From contig CAIUOG010000020.1 of the NCBI GenBank assembly GCA_903900705.1, positions 1-38,195 of the forward strand: a DNA stretch of 38,195 bases. Reading direction: 5' to 3'. The notes beneath the pieces are model-generated. The model was not told the DNA's origin. It saw nothing but the letters and a program-made list of their open reading frames with translations, and did no database searches. Positions 32,148 to 38,195 of the stretch are shown one piece after another. A program made the translations under genes and the position numbers. Source of the DNA: an uncultured Acidobacteriia bacterium. GTDB taxonomy: Bacteria; Acidobacteriota; Terriglobia; Bryobacterales; Bryobacteraceae. Position 1 is the first letter of the stretch. Every line of letters starts with the position of its first letter.

Positions 32148-33476
32148 TCAGACACCACTTAAATCCGGCGCAGGCTCCGCCCCCGGCGTCTTCATCGGCA
32201 GAATACCCGCCTCCTGATCCCCATCCAGCTCCAGCAGTTCCCGGAACGTCGCCTCAATCGTCCGCACCGCATTGCTCAATTCATGCAGCCAGTTCGCCCA
32301 GAACTGCTCAATCGACGGCGCCTCATTCGTCTGCCGCATCTCCCGCAGCAGATCCTTCCGCCAACTCGGCAGATCGAACCCGCGCAGCATCGCCGACCCC
32401 GCGTCCGTCAAATTAATCCGGTCATTCACGTCCAGGCAGAAAAGGTCCTTCCGAAACGTCCGGTCGGAACCATCCTTGCCCGTGAACGAAATCCGCTCCT
32501 GAAACGTCAGCGCGCCCGAAAGCACATTCGCCCCGTTCGTCATCTGCAGCAGCGTGGTCGCCGTCGTCGGAGCCTTCACTCCGATCGGCGGCGTCGTATC
32601 GTGCAGCCGCACCTGCGCCGGCCCCGAAATGCCCACCCACAGATCACTCGGCAGCTGCGTCATGGAAAAGAAATTGGCGACAATGCCTTCCAGTTCCTTA
32701 TCGTCCAGCTTTTCAATTTCCTTCGGCTTGAAGCGCGTGGCCTCATCGGCGCGCTTAATGAAGTCGTCCTGAAACTGCGTGCCTTCATACAGCTTGTTGA
32801 GAATCGCCGAAGGCCAGTTCGGACGTCCGTTATAAGTCCACGCCACCGGCACCGCGCCCGCCCCCAGCTGCTGCAGCCGCACCACAATCGCGTAAATCAG
32901 TTTTTTGTTGCTGCTTTCGATGTAAATGCGCCCGTCATTAAAATCCAGCAGCACCGGAACCTGCACCCGCATAGACGCCGTTACGCCCGCCAGATCCTGC
33001 TCAATCGTCTTCTTGTCAATCGCCTGCAGAAATTTGTACGGTCGCTCCAGCTGCACATACGCCTTGTGCTCTTTGATCGACGCCAGATCCCCCACGTCCT
33101 TGTACTCGTTCGAAACCGCCCAAAGCCCGTACCACGGCATCGAGGGATGAATCTTAAACTTCTCCTCGGTCGCCCCGTAGCCCCCGCACGCCAGAACCTC
33201 ATCCGGCAGCGTATGGTCCGAACCCTCCTCGTGCTCCGTAATCGCGTACTGCGCCAGCGCCTCCTGGTGCTCCAGCGGCAGCGGAAACTCTTCGTCCAGC
33301 CGCGGCCCGCGAAATGGATTCAGCCCCAGCGCATCCGCGCTGAAATGCCGCGTCACCGCCACCGCCGCCAGTTGCGACGTCCCGGCCATCACGGTCCTGT
33401 TTTCCAGCGTCGTTCTGAAGCTTTCCAGTGAATCCTGCGCGAGGCCGATAATGGCCCACGTCCCGCGTCCAAACAT
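32148..33476 (-). CDS. Unrecognised 442-residue cytoplasmic protein
   Basis: I do not recognise this protein. It lacks a signal peptide or membrane helices and begins MFGRGTWAIIGLAQDSLESF. It has mixed alpha/beta character with several motif-like stretches: LACGGYGATEEKFKIHPSMPW, DFNDGRIYIESSNKK, FSMTQLPSDLWVGISGPAQV, and a long charged C-terminal helix (RTIEATFRELLELDGDQE). It has the same C-rich plus-strand composition as the flanking genes, so it appears resident rather than newly acquired. The ribosome-binding site is weak. It lies 142 bases downstream of the carboxylesterase, beyond an inverted repeat. Confidence 0.7.
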   Translation of the reverse strand: MFGRGTWAIIGLAQDSLESFRTTLENRTVMAGTSQLAAVAVTRHFSADALGLNPFRGPRLDEEFPLPLEHQEALAQYAITEHEEGSDHTLPDEVLACGGYGATEEKFKIHPSMPWYGLWAVSNEYKDVGDLASIKEHKAYVQLERPYKFLQAIDKKTIEQDLAGVTASMRVQVPVLLDFNDGRIYIESSNKKLIYAIVVRLQQLGAGAVPVAWTYNGRPNWPSAILNKLYEGTQFQDDFIKRADEATRFKPKEIEKLDDKELEGIVANFFSMTQLPSDLWVGISGPAQVRLHDTTPPIGVKAPTTATTLLQMTNGANVLSGALTFQERISFTGKDGSDRTFRKDLFCLDVNDRINLTDAGSAMLRGFDLPSWRKDLLREMRQTNEAPSIEQFWANWLHELSNAVRTIEATFRELLELDGDQEAGILPMKTPGAEPAPDLSGV

Positions 33477-33558
33477 GTAATTTGTTTTCCCGTTTCCCGT
33501 TGCGGCGAGGCCCGGAAGGGCATCGCTTCACCTCCCCCTTTTTAGCACGCCGATCACT

Positions 33559-33599
33559 ACCGGCACGGCCCTGCGCCATCCTCACAAGGCCGTGCCGGT
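33559..33599. repeat. 12-bp inverted repeat between esterase and unknown gene
   Basis: Perfect arms ACCGGCACGGCC (33559-33570) and GGCCGTGCCGGT (33588-33599) enclose a 17-base loop, 20 bases past the carboxylesterase stop. The stem is strong, but no T-run follows it on the minus strand, so it could slow or process transcripts rather than act as a standard intrinsic terminator. Confidence 0.5.
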
Positions 33600-33618
33600 T
33601 CGCCGAAATACGCCGCCT

Positions 33619-35283
33619 CTAACCCCGGCCCCGGCCGCCGCCGTTGCCCATCAGCGTAATCAGCTGATCGTCCCGCAGTGGCTTGCACTCACTCACCGTG
33701 TCGAACACCATCGTGTTCGGCTCCGCCACCGTCCACGGCTTGAATCCCGCTCCCGGATTTCCCGTTTTCGCGAAACTCACCCACGCCCCGGCCACCTTGT
33801 CCTGCAGCGCCATCGCCGTCGCGCCCCCGCCCGTCGCCAGCCGGATATGCGGCTCCGTCACATTATGGAAAGCGAACGCAATTTCCGAACAATGGAAAGA
33901 CGTCACGCCGCCATTCACCGGATATTCCCACGCAAACAGATAATTCCACACCGGCGTCCTGCTCTTTTCCAGCTTCCACGCCAGCGTCGTCTTCACTCCC
34001 GGGCGCGATCCGTTGGCGAAATACAGCACGTCCTGCACCTTCTTCCGCGGGAACGCCTTCTGGAACTCCGCCACCACCTGCGCCTTCTTCTCCCCGTACG
34101 CCTTCGTCAGATTTTCGTCGATCTCCGCCTGGCTCCACTCGTTCTTCCGCCCGTCGCCGCGCGTCATCGTCCCCTGCATTTCGCTGAACACCGTTCCCGC
34201 CATCAGCGGAATCGTGTCGGCCCAGTCGCACAGTTCCCGCATCACATATTTGTCATCCGCAATCACGTCCCAGCCGCCGCCCGGCCCCGCCGCGCCGGAC
34301 GCCTGCGCCACCGCCCGCGCCGCCGCCGTGCCCGCGATAATCAGGTCCTTATATGGCACTTTCTTCAGCTTGTCGATCTGCGTTCCGTCCAGCCCCAGTT
34401 GCTTCAGCGTCGCCGCCGCAATCGCCTGCTGCCGCTGAATCGCCGTCGCCGGTTCCACCGTCCGGTAATTCAGTCCGCCGCCGCTCTGCGCAATTCCCTT
34501 ATGAAACAGCCCCTTCGCCGCCGGCATATGCATCAGCCGCGTCACCTTGCTGCCCCCGCCGGACTGCCCGAAAATCGTCACATTCCCCGGGTCGCCGCCA
34601 AACTGCGCAATATTCTCCTGCACCCACTGCAGCGCCGCCACCAGATCCGCCATCCCCGTATAGCGCGAGTTCTCATACTGCGCCCCATACGCCGAAAGAT
34701 CCAGCGTGCCGATAATGTTCAGCCGGTGGTTCATGCTCACCACCACCACATCGCCGAACTCGCTCAGGTTCCGGCCTTCATACCCGTAAGACTCCATCGC
34801 CGAACCGTTCGTGAAGCCCCCGCCATGCATCCACACCATCACCGGCTTCTTCACGCTGGCGGACGCGTTCTGCGTCCACACATTCAGCACCTGGCACGCC
34901 TCGTTCTCCGTCCAGAAGCGGTGCGGAAACACGAACTCATCCGGCCCCGGCTTGCTCTGCGCGGGCACCGGACACACCGGCCCATACGCCTGCGCGCTCA
35001 GAATCCCCTCCCACGGCTTCACCGGCTTCGGCATCTCGAACCGTTCCGCCTCGGCATAAGGAATCCCCAGGAACACACTTGTCTTCCCGTCGCGATACCC
35101 CCGCACCTTGCCCGACTTCACCTGCACCACCGGCGGATGCAGATTCGCGGCTTCACCCGCCTTCGCCGCATCGCTCGTGCTCGCTGCCTGCGCCACTGTG
35201 GCCGAAAGGCCCGCAACGGCCGCACCGCCCAGTAATGTACGGCGGTTAATAGATCCCGATTTCGTTTGTCTGCTTGGACTCAT
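33619..35283 (-). CDS. Type B carboxylesterase (alpha/beta hydrolase), Tat-exported
   Basis: The 554-residue enzyme has AAGGAG eight bases before the ATG and a twin-arginine signal (NRRTLLGGAAVAGL). Landmarks of the carboxylesterase/cholinesterase family are FLGIPYAEAERF, the EACQVLNVWTQN block, the oxyanion hole HGGGF (153-157), the nucleophile Ser241 in FGQSGGG, an acidic residue Glu368 in VFSEMQGT, and His464 in SFHCSE. Such enzymes hydrolyse carboxylic esters, amides or thioesters; the wide specificity of the family prevents naming a substrate. The C-terminal tail is Gly/Arg-rich. It is divergent from the phosphodiesterase gene. Confidence 0.9.
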   Translation of the reverse strand: MSPSRQTKSGSINRRTLLGGAAVAGLSATVAQAASTSDAAKAGEAANLHPPVVQVKSGKVRGYRDGKTSVFLGIPYAEAERFEMPKPVKPWEGILSAQAYGPVCPVPAQSKPGPDEFVFPHRFWTENEACQVLNVWTQNASASVKKPVMVWMHGGGFTNGSAMESYGYEGRNLSEFGDVVVVSMNHRLNIIGTLDLSAYGAQYENSRYTGMADLVAALQWVQENIAQFGGDPGNVTIFGQSGGGSKVTRLMHMPAAKGLFHKGIAQSGGGLNYRTVEPATAIQRQQAIAAATLKQLGLDGTQIDKLKKVPYKDLIIAGTAAARAVAQASGAAGPGGGWDVIADDKYVMRELCDWADTIPLMAGTVFSEMQGTMTRGDGRKNEWSQAEIDENLTKAYGEKKAQVVAEFQKAFPRKKVQDVLYFANGSRPGVKTTLAWKLEKSRTPVWNYLFAWEYPVNGGVTSFHCSEIAFAFHNVTEPHIRLATGGGATAMALQDKVAGAWVSFAKTGNPGAGFKPWTVAEPNTMVFDTVSECKPLRDDQLITLMGNGGGRGRG

Positions 35284-35370
35284 GACTCATCTCCTTGAGC
35301 GGGCGGCTGACGCCGCGTCGGCGACAATTCTATCCGATTCCGCACCCCGTCTGAAATAATCAGCTTCAGC

Positions 35371-36642
35371 ATGAAACCACTCCTCGCCGTGCTCCTCTTC
35401 GCGACCTGCGCCCTCGCCCAAACCGGCAAGGTCGTCGTCATCTCCCTCGATGGCTTCCCCGCCGGCGCGCTCGACGACCCCAAACTCCCCATCCCCACCC
35501 TCCGTCGCCTCATGCGCACCGGCGCCGGTGGCCCCATGTCCGGTATCAATCCCACCATCACCTGGCCCAACCACACCACCATGGTCACCGGTGTCGCCGC
35601 CGACTCCCACGGCCTCCTCCTCAACGGCGCCATCGTCCGCACCGGCGCCGGGCCCCCCGTCAAAGTCGACTCCGCCGTCGACAAAGTCAAGCTCGTCCGC
35701 GTCCCCACCGTCTATGACGCCGCCCACCAGGCTGGTCTCACCACCGCGCAGGTCGACTGGGTCGCCATCGACAACGCCCCCACCATCACCTGGGCGTTCC
35801 CTGAAAAAGCCACCCCCCAGGGCGCTCTCGAACGCGAAATGCTCGCCAACCAGGCCGTCACCCTCTCCGCCCTCACCGATTTCTCCAAATCCAACATCGT
35901 CTTCCGCGACCAGATCTGGACCGACGCCGGCGTCTACCTCATAAAGCAGCACCAGCCCGACCTCCTCCTCTTCCACCTCCTCACCCTCGATTCCACCCAG
36001 CACACCTACGGCCCCAACACCCTCGCCGCCCGTGACGCCATGGCCTTTCTCGATAGCTGCGTCGCCCGCCTCGTCGCCGCCGTGCACGATGCCGGACTCG
36101 ACAGCCGCACCACCTTCCTCGTCGTCTCCGACCACGGCTTCAAAGCCTTCACCAAAGAGATCCGCGCCAACAACGCCCTCCAGGCCGCCGGGCTCGACCG
36201 CAAGGTCTACGCCCTTCCCGAAGGTGGCTCCTCTTTTGTGTATGTCTTACAGCCGGACGCCACCGCGAAAGCCCGTGAAGTCCTCTCCGGCATCGAAGGT
36301 GTCGATCATGTCTACGGCCCCGAAGATTACGCCTCCCTCGGCCTGCCCCGTCCCGATCAGGATCCCCAGTTCGGCCAGTTCTTCATCACCGCTAAAACCG
36401 GCTACTCCTTCTCCGGTTCCACCGGTGGACCCGTCACCGCCGCCGTCCCCCAGACCGGCGGCAGCCACGCTTACCTCGCCAGCGATCCCGACCTTCACCC
36501 CATCTTCATCGCCAGCGGCCGAGGCGTCCGCCCCGGCGTGCAACTCGGCCTCGTCAGCAACCTCGACGTCGCTTCCACCATCGCCAGCCTGCTCGGCGTC
36601 CCGCTCCCCACCGCGAAAGGCAAGCCCCTGCCGCTGCGCTAG
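35371..36642 (+). CDS. Alkaline phosphatase superfamily phosphodiesterase (NPP-like), secreted
   Basis: The 423-residue protein starts with a signal peptide (MKPLLAVLLFATCALAQ). It shows the NPP-type metal-binding and nucleophile motifs: VVVISLDGFP with Asp27, NPTITWPNHTTMVTG with the likely nucleophile Thr64, LLTLDSTQHTYGP, VVSDHGF and GGSHAYLASDPDLHPIF. These supply ligands for two zinc ions. Family members cleave nucleotide pyrophosphate or phosphodiester bonds outside the cytoplasm. It is divergent from the carboxylesterase and convergent with the pseudouridine synthase, six bases away. Confidence 0.9.
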   Translation: MKPLLAVLLFATCALAQTGKVVVISLDGFPAGALDDPKLPIPTLRRLMRTGAGGPMSGINPTITWPNHTTMVTGVAADSHGLLLNGAIVRTGAGPPVKVDSAVDKVKLVRVPTVYDAAHQAGLTTAQVDWVAIDNAPTITWAFPEKATPQGALEREMLANQAVTLSALTDFSKSNIVFRDQIWTDAGVYLIKQHQPDLLLFHLLTLDSTQHTYGPNTLAARDAMAFLDSCVARLVAAVHDAGLDSRTTFLVVSDHGFKAFTKEIRANNALQAAGLDRKVYALPEGGSSFVYVLQPDATAKAREVLSGIEGVDHVYGPEDYASLGLPRPDQDPQFGQFFITAKTGYSFSGSTGGPVTAAVPQTGGSHAYLASDPDLHPIFIASGRGVRPGVQLGLVSNLDVASTIASLLGVPLPTAKGKPLPLR

Positions 36643-36648
36643 CCCGGC

Positions 36649-37422
36649 TCACTCCCAGACGTAACCCGTCTTCGCCAGCACAAACGCCGCCAGATCGGCC
36701 GGAGGAGGTGCCGAAAACACCTCCCGCCCCACTCCCGGTCCGAATTCCGCCGTCTCAAACTCCACCTGCGAACAATGCAGCGCCTGCCGGTCCAGCAGCA
36801 GCGTTTCCAGCATCTCCGCCGTCATCCGGTCGCGCATAAACCGCAGCATCATCGAAGAGTCCGCCCCGTACAGCTTGTCCCCCACCAGCGGATACCCCAC
36901 CGCCTCCGCATGCACCCGGATCTGGTGCCGCCGTCCCGTCTGCGGATGCACCCGCGCCAGCGTAAAGCCCCCACCCCACGCCACCGGCGCGAATTCCGTC
37001 TCCGCCGCGTCGCCCCCCTCCGCCACCACCGTCTGCCGCGAATAAAACTCCGCGCCCACGTCCGGCCCGATCGCCCCCCGGCACGTGACAGCAGCTTCCA
37101 TTTCCCCCGTCAGCACCGCGTAGTAGGTCTTCCGGTAGCACTGAAACTGCACCGCGCGCTGCAGTCGCGTGCCCGCTTCCTTCGTCCGCCCGAACACCAT
37201 CACTCCGCTCGTCTCCCGGTCCAGCCGGAACGGCATCCGCAGCACCTCCGCGCCCAGATACTCCCGGCACGCCCCGATCAGGCTCGACCACTCCCCGTTC
37301 CGCGACCGGTGACACACCACATGCGGCGGCTTATTCAGAACCAGAAATTCCGGTGTTTCTTCCAGAATCCAGCCCCGCAGTTCTTCGGGCGTGATCATCC
37401 ATCCCCAGTCGGTGGCAGGCAT
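36649..37422 (-). CDS. RluA-family pseudouridine synthase
   Basis: The ATG at 37422 has GGAG five bases upstream; the frame extends further but without family similarity. The 257-residue enzyme has FLVLNKPPHVVCHRS, the catalytic motif RLDRETSGVMVF with Asp68, YRKTYYAVLTGEM, and the HPQTGRRHQIRVHAEAVGYPL block typical of RluA/RluC/RluD enzymes. It isomerises uridine to pseudouridine in rRNA or tRNA. No S4 RNA-binding domain is present, as in RluA. The target base cannot be inferred. It is divergent from the VOC gene, 33 bases away. Confidence 0.92.
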   Translation of the reverse strand: MPATDWGWMITPEELRGWILEETPEFLVLNKPPHVVCHRSRNGEWSSLIGACREYLGAEVLRMPFRLDRETSGVMVFGRTKEAGTRLQRAVQFQCYRKTYYAVLTGEMEAAVTCRGAIGPDVGAEFYSRQTVVAEGGDAAETEFAPVAWGGGFTLARVHPQTGRRHQIRVHAEAVGYPLVGDKLYGADSSMMLRFMRDRMTAEMLETLLLDRQALHCSQVEFETAEFGPGVGREVFSAPPPADLAAFVLAKTGYVWE

Positions 37423-37455
37423 TGAAACTCCATTGTCGGATAGTATGGATGGAAC

Positions 37456-37908
37456 ATGAGCACCATCACCCCGTTCCTGTGGTTCAACGACAACGCCGAA
37501 GACGCCGCGGCCTTCTACCTCTCCGTCTTTCCCGGTTCGAAGACCATCAGTGAATTCCGCTCCTCCGGCGTCGGCCCCTGGCCCGCCGGCAAAATCGCCA
37601 CCATCACCATCGAACTCCTCGGCCAGCGGATGACCTTCCTCAACAGCGGCCCCGCCCACGCGCTCAACCCCGCCTTCTCCTTCAGCGTCCCGTGCCCCGA
37701 CCAGGCCACCATCGACCTCTACTGGGACAAACTCATCGAAGGCGGCAAACCCATGGCCTGCGGCTGGCTCACCGACCAATTCGGCCTCTGCTGGCAGATC
37801 GTCCCCGAACGCATCGGCGAAGTCCTCAAAAACCCCAAAGCCATGGCCGCCATGATGACCATGGTCAAGTTCGACCTCGCCGCCCTCGAAGCCGCCGCCG
37901 CAAGCTAG
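37456..37908 (+). CDS. VOC-family PhnB/3-demethylubiquinone methyltransferase-like protein
   Basis: The 150-residue protein matches the PhnB-like VOC group: ITPFLWFNDNAEDAAAFYLS at the start, FPGSKTISEFRSS, the MTFLNSGPAHALNPAFSFSV strand pair, and MACGWLTDQFGLCWQIVP. The last motif is typical of proteins mislabelled as 3-demethylubiquinone methyltransferases. The metal ligands of true glyoxalases are only partly conserved, and the function is uncertain. It has the same C-rich composition as its neighbours. Confidence 0.88.
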   Translation: MSTITPFLWFNDNAEDAAAFYLSVFPGSKTISEFRSSGVGPWPAGKIATITIELLGQRMTFLNSGPAHALNPAFSFSVPCPDQATIDLYWDKLIEGGKPMACGWLTDQFGLCWQIVPERIGEVLKNPKAMAAMMTMVKFDLAALEAAAAS

Positions 37909-37934
37909 TGCGCGTGGCCCCGGCCCGCCCGGTT

Positions 37935-38195
37935 TCAACTGCTGTCAGGCGTTTGAGATGGATGTGCAATGGGCCTCGAATTGCCATCGACGAACGCGTG
38001 ATTTTGTCACAGATGAAAGAGGTACGCGGCGGCCATCGCGGGAATCGATCGGTGCAGGAATTCACCGCCAAATGTTGCCTGTGGCGTGACCACCGCTCAT
38101 TCAAGCCCTGCGGTATCGCGAAGTCCATGGGCGCCGCCATAGCGCTCAATCTGCTCCTCATGCATTTCGAGGACTTCATCCAGCGAAAGGAACAG
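37935..38195 (-). pseudogene. Doc (Fic-family) toxin pseudogene with in-frame stops, partial at right edge
   Basis: Reading the minus strand from the right edge gives a continuous match to death-on-curing toxins: FLSLDEVLEMHEEQIERYGG, HGLRDTAGLE, then PQATFGGEFL, AMAAAYLFHL and QNHAFVDGN. TGA stops interrupt it at 38097-38099 (where families have Ser) and 38007-38009 (usually Cys). The Fic motif HxFxDGNKR has decayed to HAFVDGNSRP, and similarity ends at about 37980, possibly by a frameshift; the frame ends at a third TGA at 37935-37937. Intact Doc proteins phosphorylate EF-Tu. The antitoxin would lie beyond the window. The start codon is also outside. Confidence 0.75.

Noticed and set aside
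33559-33599. Intrinsic terminator after the carboxylesterase
   Set aside because: The stem is strong, but no T-run follows on the transcribed minus strand; recorded only as an inverted repeat.
37935-38195. TGA read-through (recoding) in the Doc gene
   Set aside because: Both stops are TGA, which invites recoding, but other genes in the window end normally with TGA and the Fic motif is itself degraded. Decay is simpler.
1-38195. CRISPR arrays, tRNA or rRNA genes, insertion-sequence transposases
   Set aside because: None were seen: no regularly spaced repeats, no cloverleaf-like sequences with conserved loops noticed, and no transposase or integrase motifs in any credible frame.

Overview
The window most resembles a high-GC member of the Acidobacteriota, probably the Solibacter/Bryobacter group. 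This is inferred from family content, not from a marker gene: a TIGR03435/DUF3738 protein, a DUF4159 protein, a DUF1080 protein, a PF07638-type ECF sigma factor overlapping a Ser/Thr kinase with a PD40 beta-propeller, a PEP-CTERM protein, and several Tat-exported enzymes. No rRNA, tRNA, CRISPR array or transposase was seen.

Layout. 1-3118 (minus) is a tight operon: DUF4159 protein, DinB-fold protein, exo-sialidase, a small secreted protein, and an ankyrin-like protein running off the left edge. 3186-12003 is a plus-strand module bounded by two identical 20-bp direct repeats. It holds a TonB receptor that has lost its 5' end, an AtzH-AtzG (HpxZ-HpxX) fusion, an AtzE-type amidase and a complete BMP-family ABC importer, all joined by stop/start overlaps. 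It looks like an import-and-hydrolysis system for a ureide or purine-derived nitrogen compound. 12028-13479 is a Tat-exported multicopper oxidase. 13519-15481 is a decayed restriction-modification locus: a broken GIY-YIG nuclease gene, a C5 cytosine methyltransferase and a Vsr endonuclease. 15660-19465 encodes a large secreted dockerin protein followed by a cohesin-like protein with a PEP-CTERM anchor. 19414-22619 (minus) is the sigma factor/kinase pair. 22789-26661 is a three-subunit xanthine-dehydrogenase-family molybdoenzyme plus a MoaD/ThiS-like protein.

26667-37908 is a mixed run: two VOC proteins, a UPF0175-like small protein, a CitMHS transporter, two small membrane proteins, a DUF1080 protein with a duplicated helical N-terminus, a TIGR03435 protein, an unknown 442-aa protein, a type B carboxylesterase, an NPP-like phosphodiesterase and an RluA-type pseudouridine synthase. 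The right edge carries a Doc-toxin pseudogene with in-frame stops.

A broader pattern: some blocks (about 246-3118, 12003-13480, 22790-28670, 29761-31161, 32148-37908) are rich in C over G on the plus strand whichever strand carries the gene. The blocks between them are nearly balanced. I read this as resident DNA under a strand-specific mutational bias, interrupted by newer islands. The repeat-bounded ureide module sits exactly between two C-skewed blocks.
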